From the NCBI GenBank assembly GCA_036257595.1, contig DATAFF010000155.1, positions 27,000 to 90,999 of the forward strand: a DNA stretch of 64,000 nucleotides. The letters are read 5' to 3'. Source of the DNA: DATAFF01 sp036257595 (GTDB taxonomy: Bacteria > Pseudomonadota > Alphaproteobacteria > Rhizobiales > Aestuariivirgaceae). The translations under genes were made by a program, and so were the position numbers. Shown here in pieces: positions 23,502-32,767 of the stretch (within the stretch, counting starts at the first letter, position 1; every line of letters starts with the position of its first letter). The notes under the pieces were generated by a model. That model was given only the letters and a program-made list of their open reading frames with translations. It was not told where the DNA came from and made no database searches.

Positions 23502-24502
23502 GGTTGCCCTCTCTGGCTGGCAATCATCAGAGCGTCAGCAACGGTGCGGACGCCGAGTTCGATGCGAAAGCCGTTGTCGTGGCCCCGCGTCGCTCCTTCG
23601 AGGGCGGCATCGCCCGCGGCGCGTGCCGCTTCCGTCGTCAGCCGGCGGCCGGCCAGAAGCTGCTCCGCCTTTCGGGCGCGCCAGGGGCGGGTTGCAAGCC
23701 CGCCAAGGGCGATGCGCGCCGCCCGCACCACATCGCCATCCAGGTCCAGTGCCACCGCGGCCGATGCGAGAGCGAACGCATAGGACTCCCGATCGCGGAT
23801 CTTGTGATAGGTCGATTTGAAGCCCATCGACGTGACCGGGACGCGAATGCGCAGGATCAGCTCGCCCGGCTGCAGCGTGGTTTCGATCTCGGGCGTGGTT
23901 CCTGGCTCGCGGTGAAGCTCCTCGACGGCAATGGTGCGCTGGCCCCCTGGACCGAGCACGTCGATCGCGGCATCGAAAGCAACGAGCGCAACGGGCCAGT
24001 CGCCGGGGTAAACGGCGATGCAAGACTTGCTTCCACCCAATAGCGCATGCCCGCGATCGATGCCGTCCTGGGCCGCGCAACCGCTGCCCGGCTTGCGCTT
24101 GTTGCAGGCGAATGGCTCGCCGCCACGGAAATAAGCGCAGCGAGTGCGCTGCAGAAGATTTCCTGCAACGGTCGCCATGTTGCGCAGCTGTTGCGACGCC
24201 GCCCTCCACAGCGATTCCGACAGAGCCGGATATTCTGCGACGAGGCGTCGGTCGGCCGCCACATCGCTCATCCGCGCCAGAGCCCCGAAGGTCATCTCAG
24301 ACGACCCGCTGGTGTCGATTGCGGCGAGCTCGCTCAGACCGGTGACATCGATGACATGGCGTGGCGTTTCGATATCGAGCTTCATCAGATCGTACAGCGT
24401 GGTTCCGCCCGCGAGATACCGCGTCGCCGCACCCCCCGCGACAGCAGCCTGGACGGCTGCCGCCGGCGTGTCTGCTCTGCTATAGGTGAAGGGTCGCATC
24501 AC
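23498..24502 (-). CDS. Molybdenum hydroxylase, FAD-binding medium subunit
   Basis: A 334-residue FAD-binding subunit of the CoxM/YagS type. The FAD pyrophosphate loop AGGTTLYDLMKLDIETPRHV lies near residues 31-50, and the second FAD segment ATVAGNLLQRTRCAYFRG follows near 113-130. The extra cysteine-rich insert (CAYFRGGEPFACNKRKPGSGCAA) indicates the YagS branch, which binds an additional [4Fe-4S] cluster. It passes electrons from the iron-sulfur subunit to the acceptor. Its stop and the next start overlap by four bases; the gap to the upstream 2Fe-2S gene is zero. Confidence 0.92.
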   Translation of the reverse strand: MMRPFTYSRADTPAAAVQAAVAGGAATRYLAGGTTLYDLMKLDIETPRHVIDVTGLSELAAIDTSGSSEMTFGALARMSDVAADRRLVAEYPALSESLWRAASQQLRNMATVAGNLLQRTRCAYFRGGEPFACNKRKPGSGCAAQDGIDRGHALLGGSKSCIAVYPGDWPVALVAFDAAIDVLGPGGQRTIAVEELHREPGTTPEIETTLQPGELILRIRVPVTSMGFKSTYHKIRDRESYAFALASAAVALDLDGDVVRAARIALGGLATRPWRARKAEQLLAGRRLTTEAARAAGDAALEGATRGHDNGFRIELGVRTVADALMIASQRGQP

Positions 24503-25024
24503 TCAACTCCTCGCCATTTTCGCGGCGGCATCCTCGATGGCTGCGACAATTCCGACATAGGCGCCACAGCGGCAGAGATTGCCGCTCATATATTCGCGGA
24601 TCTGCTCAGGCGAGGTGGCATGCCCCTCGTGGACGCAGGCGACCGCTGCCATGATCTGCCCAGGCGTGCAGTAACCGCATTGCAGCGCATCATGATCGAT
24701 GAAGGCCTGCTGCATCGGGTGAAGCGCGCCATTCGCCCCGGACAGGCCCTCGATGGTGGTCACGGTGTGCCCGTCCACCTGCACCGCCGGCGTCAGGCAG
24801 GACACGACGCGGCGGCCGTCGAGATGCACGGTGCAGGCGCCGCACTGACCATGGTCGCAACCCTTTTTGGCACCGGTGAACGCAAGCTGCTCGCGCAGCA
24901 CGTCGAGGAGCGAAGATCGTGGATCGAGGATCAGCATATGTGGCGTGCCGTTCACCGTGACGCTCACCCGAACCCGCGCCTCCTCTTCTCTGTGTTCATG
25001 ATGGCTCATCGGCCACTCCATCAT
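24503..25024 (-). CDS. Molybdenum hydroxylase, 2Fe-2S small subunit
   Basis: The 173-residue protein carries both [2Fe-2S] sites of this family: the plant-type ferredoxin motif GCDHGQCGACTVHLDGRRVVSC, and the second CGYCTPG with CRCGAY. It has the usual length for CoxS/YagT proteins; no Tat signal is present, so the enzyme is probably cytoplasmic. Two starts are possible: ATG 25024, which overlaps the adenylate cyclase stop in ATGA and has AGGA before it, or ATG 25009 (MSHHEH) with GGAG upstream. Confidence 0.93.
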   Translation of the reverse strand: MMEWPMSHHEHREEEARVRVSVTVNGTPHMLILDPRSSLLDVLREQLAFTGAKKGCDHGQCGACTVHLDGRRVVSCLTPAVQVDGHTVTTIEGLSGANGALHPMQQAFIDHDALQCGYCTPGQIMAAVACVHEGHATSPEQIREYMSGNLCRCGAYVGIVAAIEDAAAKMARS

Positions 25025-27228
25025 TTTTCCTGTGAGAATTTAACGAGCGACCCGCTCGGAGCCAGCAGCACGAACGCATCCTGTTGCTCCGCCGTTCCTC
25101 CCGGATTGCGAAAAAACGCGAGGCAGGTGACCTCGACATCGGAATCCCAAAGAGTGCAGAGCATGTCGCCTTGGACAGTGCTTGTTCCGGTTTCCGAAAA
25201 ACTCGACCCGATCGTGGTCCTGGCCCGGCCGTCGAGGGCAGTCTCTCGGAAGTATGATTCCTCAGTGGGAGCGACCTGCTTGCCGCGCAGCGTATGTCCG
25301 AAGACCAGCGATCGAATCTGCTCGCCGTTGAGCCGATCCTCCTCGCCAAGGCTCACGGCAAATCGGGGCACGCCGGCTTTGCTCAGTCCTTCCCGCATTC
25401 GATCCATATCGGCCTTCTGCTCGAAGGGAAGATTGTGCATGGCTTGATGGGCAGTCGGATTGCCGGCGAGCTGCTCGAGCTCCTTCCGCGCCTGCGCCGC
25501 ACCTTCCATCCGACCAAGGAGACCATTGGCCGCGACGAGCAGATAAAGGCGCTGCTTCCTGATATGGTCGGTCGTCAGCTCCTGTGGATCGGCCTTGCCC
25601 AATGCGGCGACAGCATCGTCCATGCGGCCTTCCGCGAATGCAATCACGCCCTCGAGAAGATAGCGATAGGCCGTTGGCGTTGGATCGACCCGCTCGGCCG
25701 CCTTCAAGTAGTCTGCCGCTTCGGCTGTCCGGCCGCTCAGAGCCAGCGCGATGCTCATCTCCTCTTGTCCGTACTGATCGCTCGGGTTGAGTGCAATGGC
25801 CCGCGCCGCACTGGTGATCGCATCACCCGACCGGCGCTGCCACAGATTAAGATCGGCCATCAGCTGGTAGTAGGATGAAGAAGGGTTCTTTGCTGCCTCC
25901 CTCATGAGCTCCTTGATCTTGCTGCCCATCTCCTCGTCGGATACGCCGAGCGCGGCTTCCTTCGCTTTGATGCCCTTGTTCATCCAATAGATCCAGGCGA
26001 GCTCGGCCCAGGCCTGGCCAAAATTGGGATCGAGCGTTATCGCTTCCCTGAATAGCGACGCGGCTTTCCCAGGATCCTTGCCGTAATCCGTTCCATAGCC
26101 CTTGAGATAGAGATCATAGGCAGCAGGCACATCGGTGCCGCCCGGCGCTTCGGCGATCTTCGGCCCGGAGATCAGCTGCAGCTTGAGCGCCGAAACGATC
26201 TGGTCCAAGACCTTGTCCTGCAGCGAGAACACCTGGCTCCAGCTCCCGTCGAAACGATTGGCCCAGAGATGGCCGCCGGTCTTGCCATCGATCAGCTGCG
26301 CATTGATTCTGACATCGTCGCCATTGCGCCTGATCGAGCCCTCGAGGAGGTATTTGACACCAAGCTCCTCGGTGATCTTCGAGGGCGCGAGATTTTTGCC
26401 ACGATAGCTGAAGGCAGCGTTCCGCGAAATCACGAACAGGCCGGGAACACGGGCAAGCTCGGTGGTGAGGTCCTCGGTGATACCATCGGCAAGATAGCCC
26501 TGCTGCTTGTCGTCGCTCAGATTGTCGAAGGGCAGCACGACCAGCGACGGCTTGAGCTCCGCTATTGTCCGCGATGCTGCAGCCGGTGGGCTCGCGGGCG
26601 GCCCGTTGATGCGCTGCCAGCCGAACAAGCCCGCGGCGAGGAGAATGATCGCGATCGCCGCCAGCGCCGGCCACTGCCGACGCCACGCCTGGGGAAGCGG
26701 CCGACTCCGGTTGATCTCGGTGAGAACGCTGTAGACTCGCACCGGCTCGAGAACATTCTTGACCCGCCGCTCGCCGAGATTCTCGTAACCGATCTCGAGC
26801 CGGTTCTTGACCTGGTCATAGGCCGCGCCCGAAATGACGATCCCTCCCGGGGCAGCGAGTGTCTGGAGCCGCGCCGCGATATTGACGCCATCGCCGTGAA
26901 TGTCGCCATTCTCGACGATGACATCCCCGAGATTGATCCCGATACGGAACTCAAGCTTCTGGCCAGCCGGCTGACCGAGATTGTGCTCCGCTATGGCGCG
27001 CTGGACATCGACTGCACAGCGCAGGGCATTGACGACGCTGGGGAACTCCACAAGCAGCCCGTCTCCCATCGTCTTGACGAGACGGCCATGATGCTCGGCG
27101 ATCTTCGGCTCAAAAATTGCCTGAAGGAGCGCGCCGAAGCGGGTGCGCGTGCCTTCCTCATCGGCTTGGCTCAACCGCCCATAGCCGACGACATCAGCGA
27201 TCATGACAGCCGCGAGGTGGCGCTCCAA
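25021..27228 (-). CDS. Class III adenylate/guanylate cyclase with TolB-like and TPR regions
   Basis: The catalytic domain comes first: LAAVMIADVVGYGRL with a metal Asp, VKTMGDGLLVEF with the second, and IGINLGDVIVENGDIHGDGVNIAARLQ. A single transmembrane helix (ALAAIAIILLAAGLFGW) follows near residue 205. Then comes a TolB-N-like segment (SLVVLPFDNLSDDKQQGYLADGI) and several TPRs, for example in LFREAITLDPNFGQAWAELAWIY. This layout is frequent in rhizobial cyclases. The frame is open upstream to 27510 but would run into the amidase gene. TTG at 27228, just before the usual LERHLAA start and with AGGTCG upstream, is the best start and gives 735 residues. The C-terminal 100 residues contain an extra beta-rich region of unknown role. 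Confidence 0.85.
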   Translation of the reverse strand: MERHLAAVMIADVVGYGRLSQADEEGTRTRFGALLQAIFEPKIAEHHGRLVKTMGDGLLVEFPSVVNALRCAVDVQRAIAEHNLGQPAGQKLEFRIGINLGDVIVENGDIHGDGVNIAARLQTLAAPGGIVISGAAYDQVKNRLEIGYENLGERRVKNVLEPVRVYSVLTEINRSRPLPQAWRRQWPALAAIAIILLAAGLFGWQRINGPPASPPAAASRTIAELKPSLVVLPFDNLSDDKQQGYLADGITEDLTTELARVPGLFVISRNAAFSYRGKNLAPSKITEELGVKYLLEGSIRRNGDDVRINAQLIDGKTGGHLWANRFDGSWSQVFSLQDKVLDQIVSALKLQLISGPKIAEAPGGTDVPAAYDLYLKGYGTDYGKDPGKAASLFREAITLDPNFGQAWAELAWIYWMNKGIKAKEAALGVSDEEMGSKIKELMREAAKNPSSSYYQLMADLNLWQRRSGDAITSAARAIALNPSDQYGQEEMSIALALSGRTAEAADYLKAAERVDPTPTAYRYLLEGVIAFAEGRMDDAVAALGKADPQELTTDHIRKQRLYLLVAANGLLGRMEGAAQARKELEQLAGNPTAHQAMHNLPFEQKADMDRMREGLSKAGVPRFAVSLGEEDRLNGEQIRSLVFGHTLRGKQVAPTEESYFRETALDGRARTTIGSSFSETGTSTVQGDMLCTLWDSDVEVTCLAFFRNPGGTAEQQDAFVLLAPSGSLVKFSQEK

Positions 27229-27293
27229 GTTTCTCGACCTGCGATTGTTCCTTCGTTGTGAAATATAAAGGGAGTAGCGCCCCGGGTCGACGT

Positions 27294-28643
27294 TCAAAAC
27301 GGCTCGAGTTGCGCACCAAGCGCCAACAATTGCTGGTCGGATCCAATATCGCCGGCAAGCTGGACACCTAAGGACAGTCCTGCACTCGTCCGCGTCACCG
27401 GCAGGACGAGCGCCGGCCCGCCGGTCAGATTGAAGATCGACGAATAGGGAGCGAGCCGTGTCATGCGGTCGACATGCAATGGGAGATCGGCGTGATTGGT
27501 CGGAAAGCATCCGAGTCTCGGCGCGGCACCGCTGAGGGCCGGCGTGAGCACCAGATCGAACGAGCGCCAGATCCTCGCGAAGCGCCGGCAGAAATCATGA
27601 CCGCACCGGACCGTTGCCACGAAATTCCGTGCGCTCATCGCCCGACCCGCCAGGATGGCAGCTCGATTGATCTCTTCGAGCGACTCCGGAATTGCGCCCA
27701 GCGGCCAGTCGGCGGCCGCCTGGACACAGACCTGCGAAAGATAGACCTGACGCGGTATCAGCCAGTCCTCCGGTCCGAGCAAAGGAGCTACCGGCGAAAC
27801 CGCATGTCCGAGATCCTCCAATCGGCGAACAATGCGATCGACCGCGGATTGCGCTTCCGGCGTGACGATAATATCGGGTGCAGAATCGGTCAGAACACCG
27901 ATGCGGAGTTTGTCTCGAAGCGATATTTGAATCGGCGCCGCATAGGGTGCGCCGGCGTCACGACCGGCCATCGCCTGAAGCGCCGCCGCCATGTCGCGGA
28001 TGGTCCGGGTGATCACACCCTCGCTCACCAGCCCGCCATATATGTCGCTGTGCGTTGGGCCTTGCGGTATCAGACCGCGCGACGGCTTCAGCCCGATGAG
28101 GCCGCAGCAGGCAGCCGGGATTCGAATGGAGCCGGCGCCATCGGTCGCATGCGCCATCGGCACCATGCCGGAGGCAACTGCTGCTGCCGCCCCGCCAGAC
28201 GAGCCACCGGCACTGAAATCGCTGTTGAGGGGATTGCGGGTAGGACCGAACGCTTCCGGCTCGGTCGTCACATTGAATCCGAGCTCGGGCAGGTTGGTCT
28301 TGCCGATGATCTGCAGCCCAGCCACCTTGAAGCGCTTCGTCAACTCATCATCATGGCGCTGCGGAGGCGCACCGTGAAAAGCTCTGCTGCCAAGACGCGA
28401 TCGGCGTCCCTTGATTCCTGCCCCAATATCCTTGAGCAGAAACGGCACGCCGACAAAGGGACCCTGTGAGTCCGGGAAACGCTCTGGAGAGTCATAGAGC
28501 TCAATGATCGCGTTGAGCAGCGGATTGCATTCGGCAATTCGCGAGCGTGCCGCCATCATGATCTCGTCCGCAGTGACCTCGCCCGATGCGATCAGCGTCG
28601 CAAGGCCCAACGCATCGAAGCGCGCATATTCGTCAGCTCTCAT
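27294..28643 (-). CDS. Amidase signature family enzyme
   Basis: A 449-residue amidase with the Ser-cisSer-Lys triad: the lysine in VPFLLKDIG (about residue 71), SAGGSSGGAAAAVASGM with the cis-Ser and nucleophile-positioning serine, and TDGAGSIRIPAACCGLIGLKPSRG, where the nucleophilic Ser lies in DGAGSIR. It hydrolyses an amide bond in the cytoplasm. The gene lies directly after a nitrate/taurine-type importer ATPase with overlapping ATGA and before the cyclase, so the imported compound may be an amide or carbamoyl compound. Substrate cannot be read from sequence. Confidence 0.88.
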   Translation of the reverse strand: MRADEYARFDALGLATLIASGEVTADEIMMAARSRIAECNPLLNAIIELYDSPERFPDSQGPFVGVPFLLKDIGAGIKGRRSRLGSRAFHGAPPQRHDDELTKRFKVAGLQIIGKTNLPELGFNVTTEPEAFGPTRNPLNSDFSAGGSSGGAAAAVASGMVPMAHATDGAGSIRIPAACCGLIGLKPSRGLIPQGPTHSDIYGGLVSEGVITRTIRDMAAALQAMAGRDAGAPYAAPIQISLRDKLRIGVLTDSAPDIIVTPEAQSAVDRIVRRLEDLGHAVSPVAPLLGPEDWLIPRQVYLSQVCVQAAADWPLGAIPESLEEINRAAILAGRAMSARNFVATVRCGHDFCRRFARIWRSFDLVLTPALSGAAPRLGCFPTNHADLPLHVDRMTRLAPYSSIFNLTGGPALVLPVTRTSAGLSLGVQLAGDIGSDQQLLALGAQLEPF

Positions 28644-29437
28644 GCCAGCACCTTGCCGAGTGCAGCCAAAGCCATCGATTCGCTGCGAATTTCCTCGAGC
28701 ACGTCGAGCTGCAGCTTGCGGAATTCCGGCGTCGATATCAGCTCGTAACGCCGCGGTCGCGGCAGCGGCACGGGTATGATCGACTTGATGCGGCCCGGCC
28801 GGTTGGTCATCACCGCCACGCGGTCGGAGAGATAGACTGCTTCCTCGACATCATGGGTGATGAACAACACGGTGAGCCTGTGCTTCTCCCAGATCGCGGT
28901 GAGCAGCTCCTGCATATGGTGGCGGGTCAGGGCATCGAGCGCACCGAACGGCTCGTCCATCAACAGCATCTTCGGCCGATAACTCAGTGCCCGGGCAATG
29001 GCCACGCGCTGCCGCATGCCGCCCGAAAGCTCGCTCGGATACGCGCCTTCGAACCCTTCGAGCCCGACCAGGGCGAGATGGGCCTGGGCGATCCCGGTGG
29101 CTTCGTGCCGCGGGGTGCCGGCTGCCTTCAGCGCGAATTCGACATTGCCCAATGCGGTGAGCCAGGGAAGGAGAGTATAGCTCTGAAAGACCACGCCACG
29201 ATCCAGACCCGGCATGGTGATCGGCTCGCCGTCGATGCTGATCGCGCCTGCGTCATGGGTTTCAAGCCCGGCGGCAATGGCGAGAAGCGTGGACTTGCCG
29301 CAGCCCGAGGTTCCAACCAGTGCCACAAATTCGTTCTCATCAATCGCGAGATCGACGTCTTTGAGCGCCACCGTTTCGCCGCGACCGGTGCGGTATGTCT
29401 TGCCGAGACCGGCGATGACGAGCTTGGGCTCAGCCAT
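28640..29437 (-). CDS. ABC transporter ATP-binding protein (nitrate/sulfonate/taurine type)
   Basis: The ATPase is 265 residues long when started at ATG 29437, which overlaps the permease stop by one base (TGATG). Motifs are VGTSGCGKSTLL (Walker A), FQSYTLLPWLTALGNVEFAL (the Q-loop typical of the SsuB/TauB group), LSGGMRQRVAIARAL, LLMDEPFGALDALTR and FITHDVEEAV. It powers uptake with the adjacent permease and binding protein. The coding frame stays open far upstream but within the permease gene on another frame, so the longer reading is rejected. Confidence 0.93.
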   Translation of the reverse strand: MAEPKLVIAGLGKTYRTGRGETVALKDVDLAIDENEFVALVGTSGCGKSTLLAIAAGLETHDAGAISIDGEPITMPGLDRGVVFQSYTLLPWLTALGNVEFALKAAGTPRHEATGIAQAHLALVGLEGFEGAYPSELSGGMRQRVAIARALSYRPKMLLMDEPFGALDALTRHHMQELLTAIWEKHRLTVLFITHDVEEAVYLSDRVAVMTNRPGRIKSIIPVPLPRPRRYELISTPEFRKLQLDVLEEIRSESMALAALGKVLA

Positions 29438-30252
29438 CAGGCAACCTCGCGATGATGGAAGAGCCGCCGGCCGGCGTATTTCATGATCTGATCGGTTGCG
29501 AGACCGAGAATGCCGAGGATCAGCAGATAACCGAAAATCAGGTCGGTCAGGAAAAAGCGCTGGGCCGTGGTGATGCGATAGCCGAGCCCGGATGTCGCTG
29601 CGACCAGCTCGGCGACGACCAACCAGGTCCATGCCCAGCCAAGGCTGATCCGCATCGAGTCCCAGATTCCCGGCATGGCAGAGGGGAGCACGATGCGCTG
29701 AAGAATCCGCCATTCCGGCATCTCCAATGTGCGGCCAAGATCGATGAAGTGCCGCGGCACCGACTTCACATTGTCCATGATGAGCAGAACCTGCTGGAAG
29801 AAGGTGCCGATGAAGATGATCAGGAACTTCTGGGCATCGCCGGTGCCGGTCCACAGGATGGTGAGCGGCACGAAGGCGACGACCGGCATGTAACGGATGA
29901 AGTCGACGAAGGGCTCGATTGCCGCCTCCCAGGCGCGATAGCAGCCGATCAGCACTCCGATCGGCAGCGCGATTACGGTCGAGATCAAAAAGCCGATGCC
30001 GATCCGGTAGATGCTGATCCCGGCATCAGCAGCGAGCTGCCCGGTGCTCCACAGCTCACGCAGCCGATTTATCACCTGGCCCGGAGAAGGAAGAAAAAGC
30101 GGGCGGATCATGCCGCTGGCGGTGAAGCCGTACCAGGCAATACCCAGCGCGGCGAAGACCGCGGTGGCGATCGCCAGATACTCCGCCGCAGTCATCCGCC
30201 CGCCGAGCCTGAACAGACGGCGCGTTCCTTGCCTGCTATTTCGTTGCCGCAT
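29437..30252 (-). CDS. ABC transporter permease (nitrate/sulfonate/taurine type)
   Basis: The permease has about six helices and the coupling motif HFIDLGRTLEMPEWRILQRIVLPSA in the cytoplasmic loop, as in SsuC/TauC. Start choice is uncertain: ATG 30252 overlaps the binding-protein end by 17 bases and gives a basic cytoplasmic N-terminus (MRQRNSRQGTRRLFRLGGR), while ATG 30195 would start directly before the first helix. The segment PFVDFIRYMPVVAFVPLTILWTG is characteristic of the family. It lies between binding-protein and ATPase genes with overlaps on both sides. Confidence 0.88.
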   Translation of the reverse strand: MRQRNSRQGTRRLFRLGGRMTAAEYLAIATAVFAALGIAWYGFTASGMIRPLFLPSPGQVINRLRELWSTGQLAADAGISIYRIGIGFLISTVIALPIGVLIGCYRAWEAAIEPFVDFIRYMPVVAFVPLTILWTGTGDAQKFLIIFIGTFFQQVLLIMDNVKSVPRHFIDLGRTLEMPEWRILQRIVLPSAMPGIWDSMRISLGWAWTWLVVAELVAATSGLGYRITTAQRFFLTDLIFGYLLILGILGLATDQIMKYAGRRLFHHREVA

Positions 30253-31246
30253 CCACAAAGCGACCGTCGATCGCCTGTGTGAGGTCGACATCCTTCTGCA
30301 GGATGTTGGCTTTGCGTGCCGCCGCGTGCACCTCGGGGATCACTTTCTGTGCGAAGCTGCCGTTGAGCTCGCTCTTGTTCTCGGCGATCGAGTAATAGAC
30401 GACACCGTCGAATGCAGTGGCCAGCTCCTCCGGCTTCGCGCCCACCGCCTGGGAAATGATCGCCCGCCCGCCCGCCGTGTCCTTGCGATAATCGGCGAGC
30501 GCCAGGTCCCAGGCCTTGAGCAGGGCTACGATCTGGCCAGGCTTGTCCTTGAGGAATTCCTCGCGCACGACGAAGACGTCGGAGATCAGGCCGGGGTTCT
30601 CGCCGGCCGAATAGATCATCTTCACCTTGGGACTCTGCTGCATCGCCAGGGTGAGATAGGGTTCATAGGTCACGGCCACCGGGACCTTTCCGGCAATCAG
30701 CGCCGAGCCCGCATCGGCGGCCGGCATCGGCACTTTCTGGATATCCGCAACCGTCATCCCGTTCTGGCCGAGAGCATAGTTCAGGAGGATGTCGCTGGTG
30801 GTCCCCTCCTCATAGGCCACCTGCTTGCCCTTGAGGTCCTTGACGGCGGTGACCGAACCATCGGAGATCATGGCATCGGCCGTCTTCGACACGTCAAGCA
30901 ATGCCACGATCTTGAGCGGCAGGCCCGCGGCAATGAAGTTCATCGCCGTATGGGTCGCGATGTTGCCGCATTGGAGCTGCCCAGCTGCCAAAGCGGCGTT
31001 GATATCGGCGTCGGTCGTGAAGTTGACAATCTCGACGCTGTCGAGACCGGCCTGCTTGAACAGGCCCTTCTTGGCCGCGATGTGCCACTGGCCGTAGCCA
31101 AGCCACGGCTCGATGCCCATCTTGATGTCACCCGGCTCAGGTGAAGCGGGGATACCCTGAGCCAAGCCATCCCGTACCGCTGCGGCAATCAAAACAGCTG
31201 CTCCACCGGCTGCGATGAGCTCACGCCGGTTCGGATTCCAATTCAT
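30236..31246 (-). CDS. ABC transporter substrate-binding protein (NMT1/taurine-type)
   Basis: A 336-residue periplasmic binding protein. The N-terminus NRRELIAAGGAAVLIAAAV is a signal with a twin-arginine-like pair, cleaved probably after GLAQ. The mature part has the SsuA/NMT1 form: KMGIEPWLGYGQWHIAAKKGLFKQAGL, then ALAAGQLQCGNIATHTAMNFIAAGLPLKIVALLD, and GKQVAYEEGTTSDILLNYAL. It is the first gene of a long minus-strand array that also contains amidase, cyclase and molybdenum hydroxylase genes; the ligand may be the substrate of one of these enzymes. Confidence 0.9.
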   Translation of the reverse strand: MNWNPNRRELIAAGGAAVLIAAAVRDGLAQGIPASPEPGDIKMGIEPWLGYGQWHIAAKKGLFKQAGLDSVEIVNFTTDADINAALAAGQLQCGNIATHTAMNFIAAGLPLKIVALLDVSKTADAMISDGSVTAVKDLKGKQVAYEEGTTSDILLNYALGQNGMTVADIQKVPMPAADAGSALIAGKVPVAVTYEPYLTLAMQQSPKVKMIYSAGENPGLISDVFVVREEFLKDKPGQIVALLKAWDLALADYRKDTAGGRAIISQAVGAKPEELATAFDGVVYYSIAENKSELNGSFAQKVIPEVHAAARKANILQKDVDLTQAIDGRFVDAATK

Positions 31247-31326
31247 GATCGACCCTCCCTTGGGATTTGCTTCTTTGGTCGATCACGCTATTGCGGCGAC
31301 ATTGTTTCCGCAACAGAAACACCGCG

Positions 31327-32088
31327 CTAGATCGCGGCGAGCGCCCCACCGTCGACCGGCAGGCAGACCCCGGTGATGTAGCAAGCAGCGTCGGAGCAGA
31401 GGAAAATGCTGGCGCCGACCAGGTCGCCAAGCTCTCCGAACCGCTGGAGCGGAATGTTCGCGAGCATTTTCTCCTGCCAAGCCTCGCTCTGGTAGAAGAC
31501 CTCGGTCAGAGCGGTGCGGAAGTAACCGGGCGCAATCGCGTTGACGCGTATGCCGAGCGGCGCCCACTCGACCGCCAGGGCCCGGGTCATTCCGAGAAGC
31601 CCCGCCTTTGATGAGCCATAGGGTACCGCTGTTGCAATGCCCCGGGTCGATGTCAGCGAGCACAGATTGAGGATGGCACCACCCCGCCCCATCGCCTGGG
31701 CGGCCGCCTGAGCGGTAAAGAACGCGCCCTTGAGATTGGTGTCGACGATACGATCCCAGATCTCCTCCGTCACCGCGAGGGACGGCGCGACCTGCTCCAC
31801 GCCGGCATTGTTGACGAGGATGTCGAGCCCGCCCATCCGCTGCTGCGCCTGCGCCACCCCGTTGCGGCAATCGGCGACACGCGACACGTCCAACGCAATC
31901 GCGTGGGCCTTCCGTCCCGCCTTTTGGATCGCTCTGGCAGTCTCTTCCAGCCGATCGGCGCTGCGGGCCGCGATCGCCACCTCTGCACCGGCGAGCGCCA
32001 GGCTCTCGGCAATCGCCCGCCCGATTCCCCGGCTAGCGCCGGTGACCAATGCGCGCTTTCCTAGTAGCGAAAAAGCGGTACCCGACAT
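31327..32088 (-). CDS. Short-chain dehydrogenase/reductase
   Basis: A classical 253-residue SDR: TGASRGIGRAIAESLALAGAEV for NAD(P) binding, NNAGVEQ, catalytic Ser in NLCSLTSTRG and Tyr-x-x-x-Lys in VPYGSSKAGLLGMTRAL. The end CLPVDGGALAAI is typical. An acidic residue is not evident at the end of the second strand (IAARSADR has Arg), which suggests NADP rather than NAD. It lies 80 bases downstream of the binding-protein start on the same strand and is divergent from the DUF1993 gene. The substrate is unknown. Confidence 0.88.
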   Translation of the reverse strand: MSGTAFSLLGKRALVTGASRGIGRAIAESLALAGAEVAIAARSADRLEETARAIQKAGRKAHAIALDVSRVADCRNGVAQAQQRMGGLDILVNNAGVEQVAPSLAVTEEIWDRIVDTNLKGAFFTAQAAAQAMGRGGAILNLCSLTSTRGIATAVPYGSSKAGLLGMTRALAVEWAPLGIRVNAIAPGYFRTALTEVFYQSEAWQEKMLANIPLQRFGELGDLVGASIFLCSDAACYITGVCLPVDGGALAAI

Positions 32089-32159
32089 CGGGCCACTATC
32101 CTATGGTGCGACGACCCCGGTCAATGTCGACATCCCATCGAATGGAGAAAGGACCCATC

Positions 32160-32669
32160 ATGAGCGGAATCAGCATGTTTTCTGTCACCATTCCGGTTTT
32201 CATTCGTCAGCTCGAAAATCTTTCCCGCCTTCTGTCCAAGGCGGAGACCTGGGCGAGCGAGCGCAACATCGCTCCCGAAACCATCCTGAACTACCGTCTT
32301 GCACCCGACATGCTGCCGCTCGCCCGGCAAGTGCAGATCGTCAGCGACACCTCCAAGGGAGCAGCCGCACGCCTCACCGGGAAGGACATCCCGCGCTACG
32401 AAGACAACGAAAAGACATTTGCCGAGCTTCAGCAGCGACTCGACAAGACCCGTGGCTTTCTCGGTCAGTTCGAGCGGAAGGATTTCGAGGGGGCCGAGAA
32501 CCGAACGGTCGAGCTGAAGATCGGCGGCGAGACGGTGACCTTCGACGGCATGACGTATCTTCTCAATTTCGCGCTTCCCAATTTCTATTTCCACTACACC
32601 ACCGCCTACGACATCCTGCGGCATGCCGGGCTCGGAATCGGTAAGCGAGATTTTCTGGGCCGTGCCTGA
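32160..32669 (+). CDS. DUF1993 family protein
   Basis: A 169-residue cytoplasmic protein that matches the DUF1993 family: SVTIPVFIRQLENLSRLLSKAETWA at the start, LAPDMLPLARQVQIVSDTSKGAAARL in the middle, and NFYFHYTTAYDILRHAGLGIGKRDFLG at the end. The family has a DinB-like four-helix fold and no assigned reaction. The start at 32160 has AAGGAC upstream; a longer open frame from 32049 overlaps the divergent SDR promoter and is less likely. It is probably monocistronic. Confidence 0.88.
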   Translation: MSGISMFSVTIPVFIRQLENLSRLLSKAETWASERNIAPETILNYRLAPDMLPLARQVQIVSDTSKGAAARLTGKDIPRYEDNEKTFAELQQRLDKTRGFLGQFERKDFEGAENRTVELKIGGETVTFDGMTYLLNFALPNFYFHYTTAYDILRHAGLGIGKRDFLGRA

Positions 32670-32767
32670 GATCTGACGGCATTGACCATCCTGCGCGAGA
32701 AACAGGCCAGATCTGCACCCTTTGCGGTGGTAGCGCCTGCTCGATGCATGGTTCCGTCCGCTGCAGC

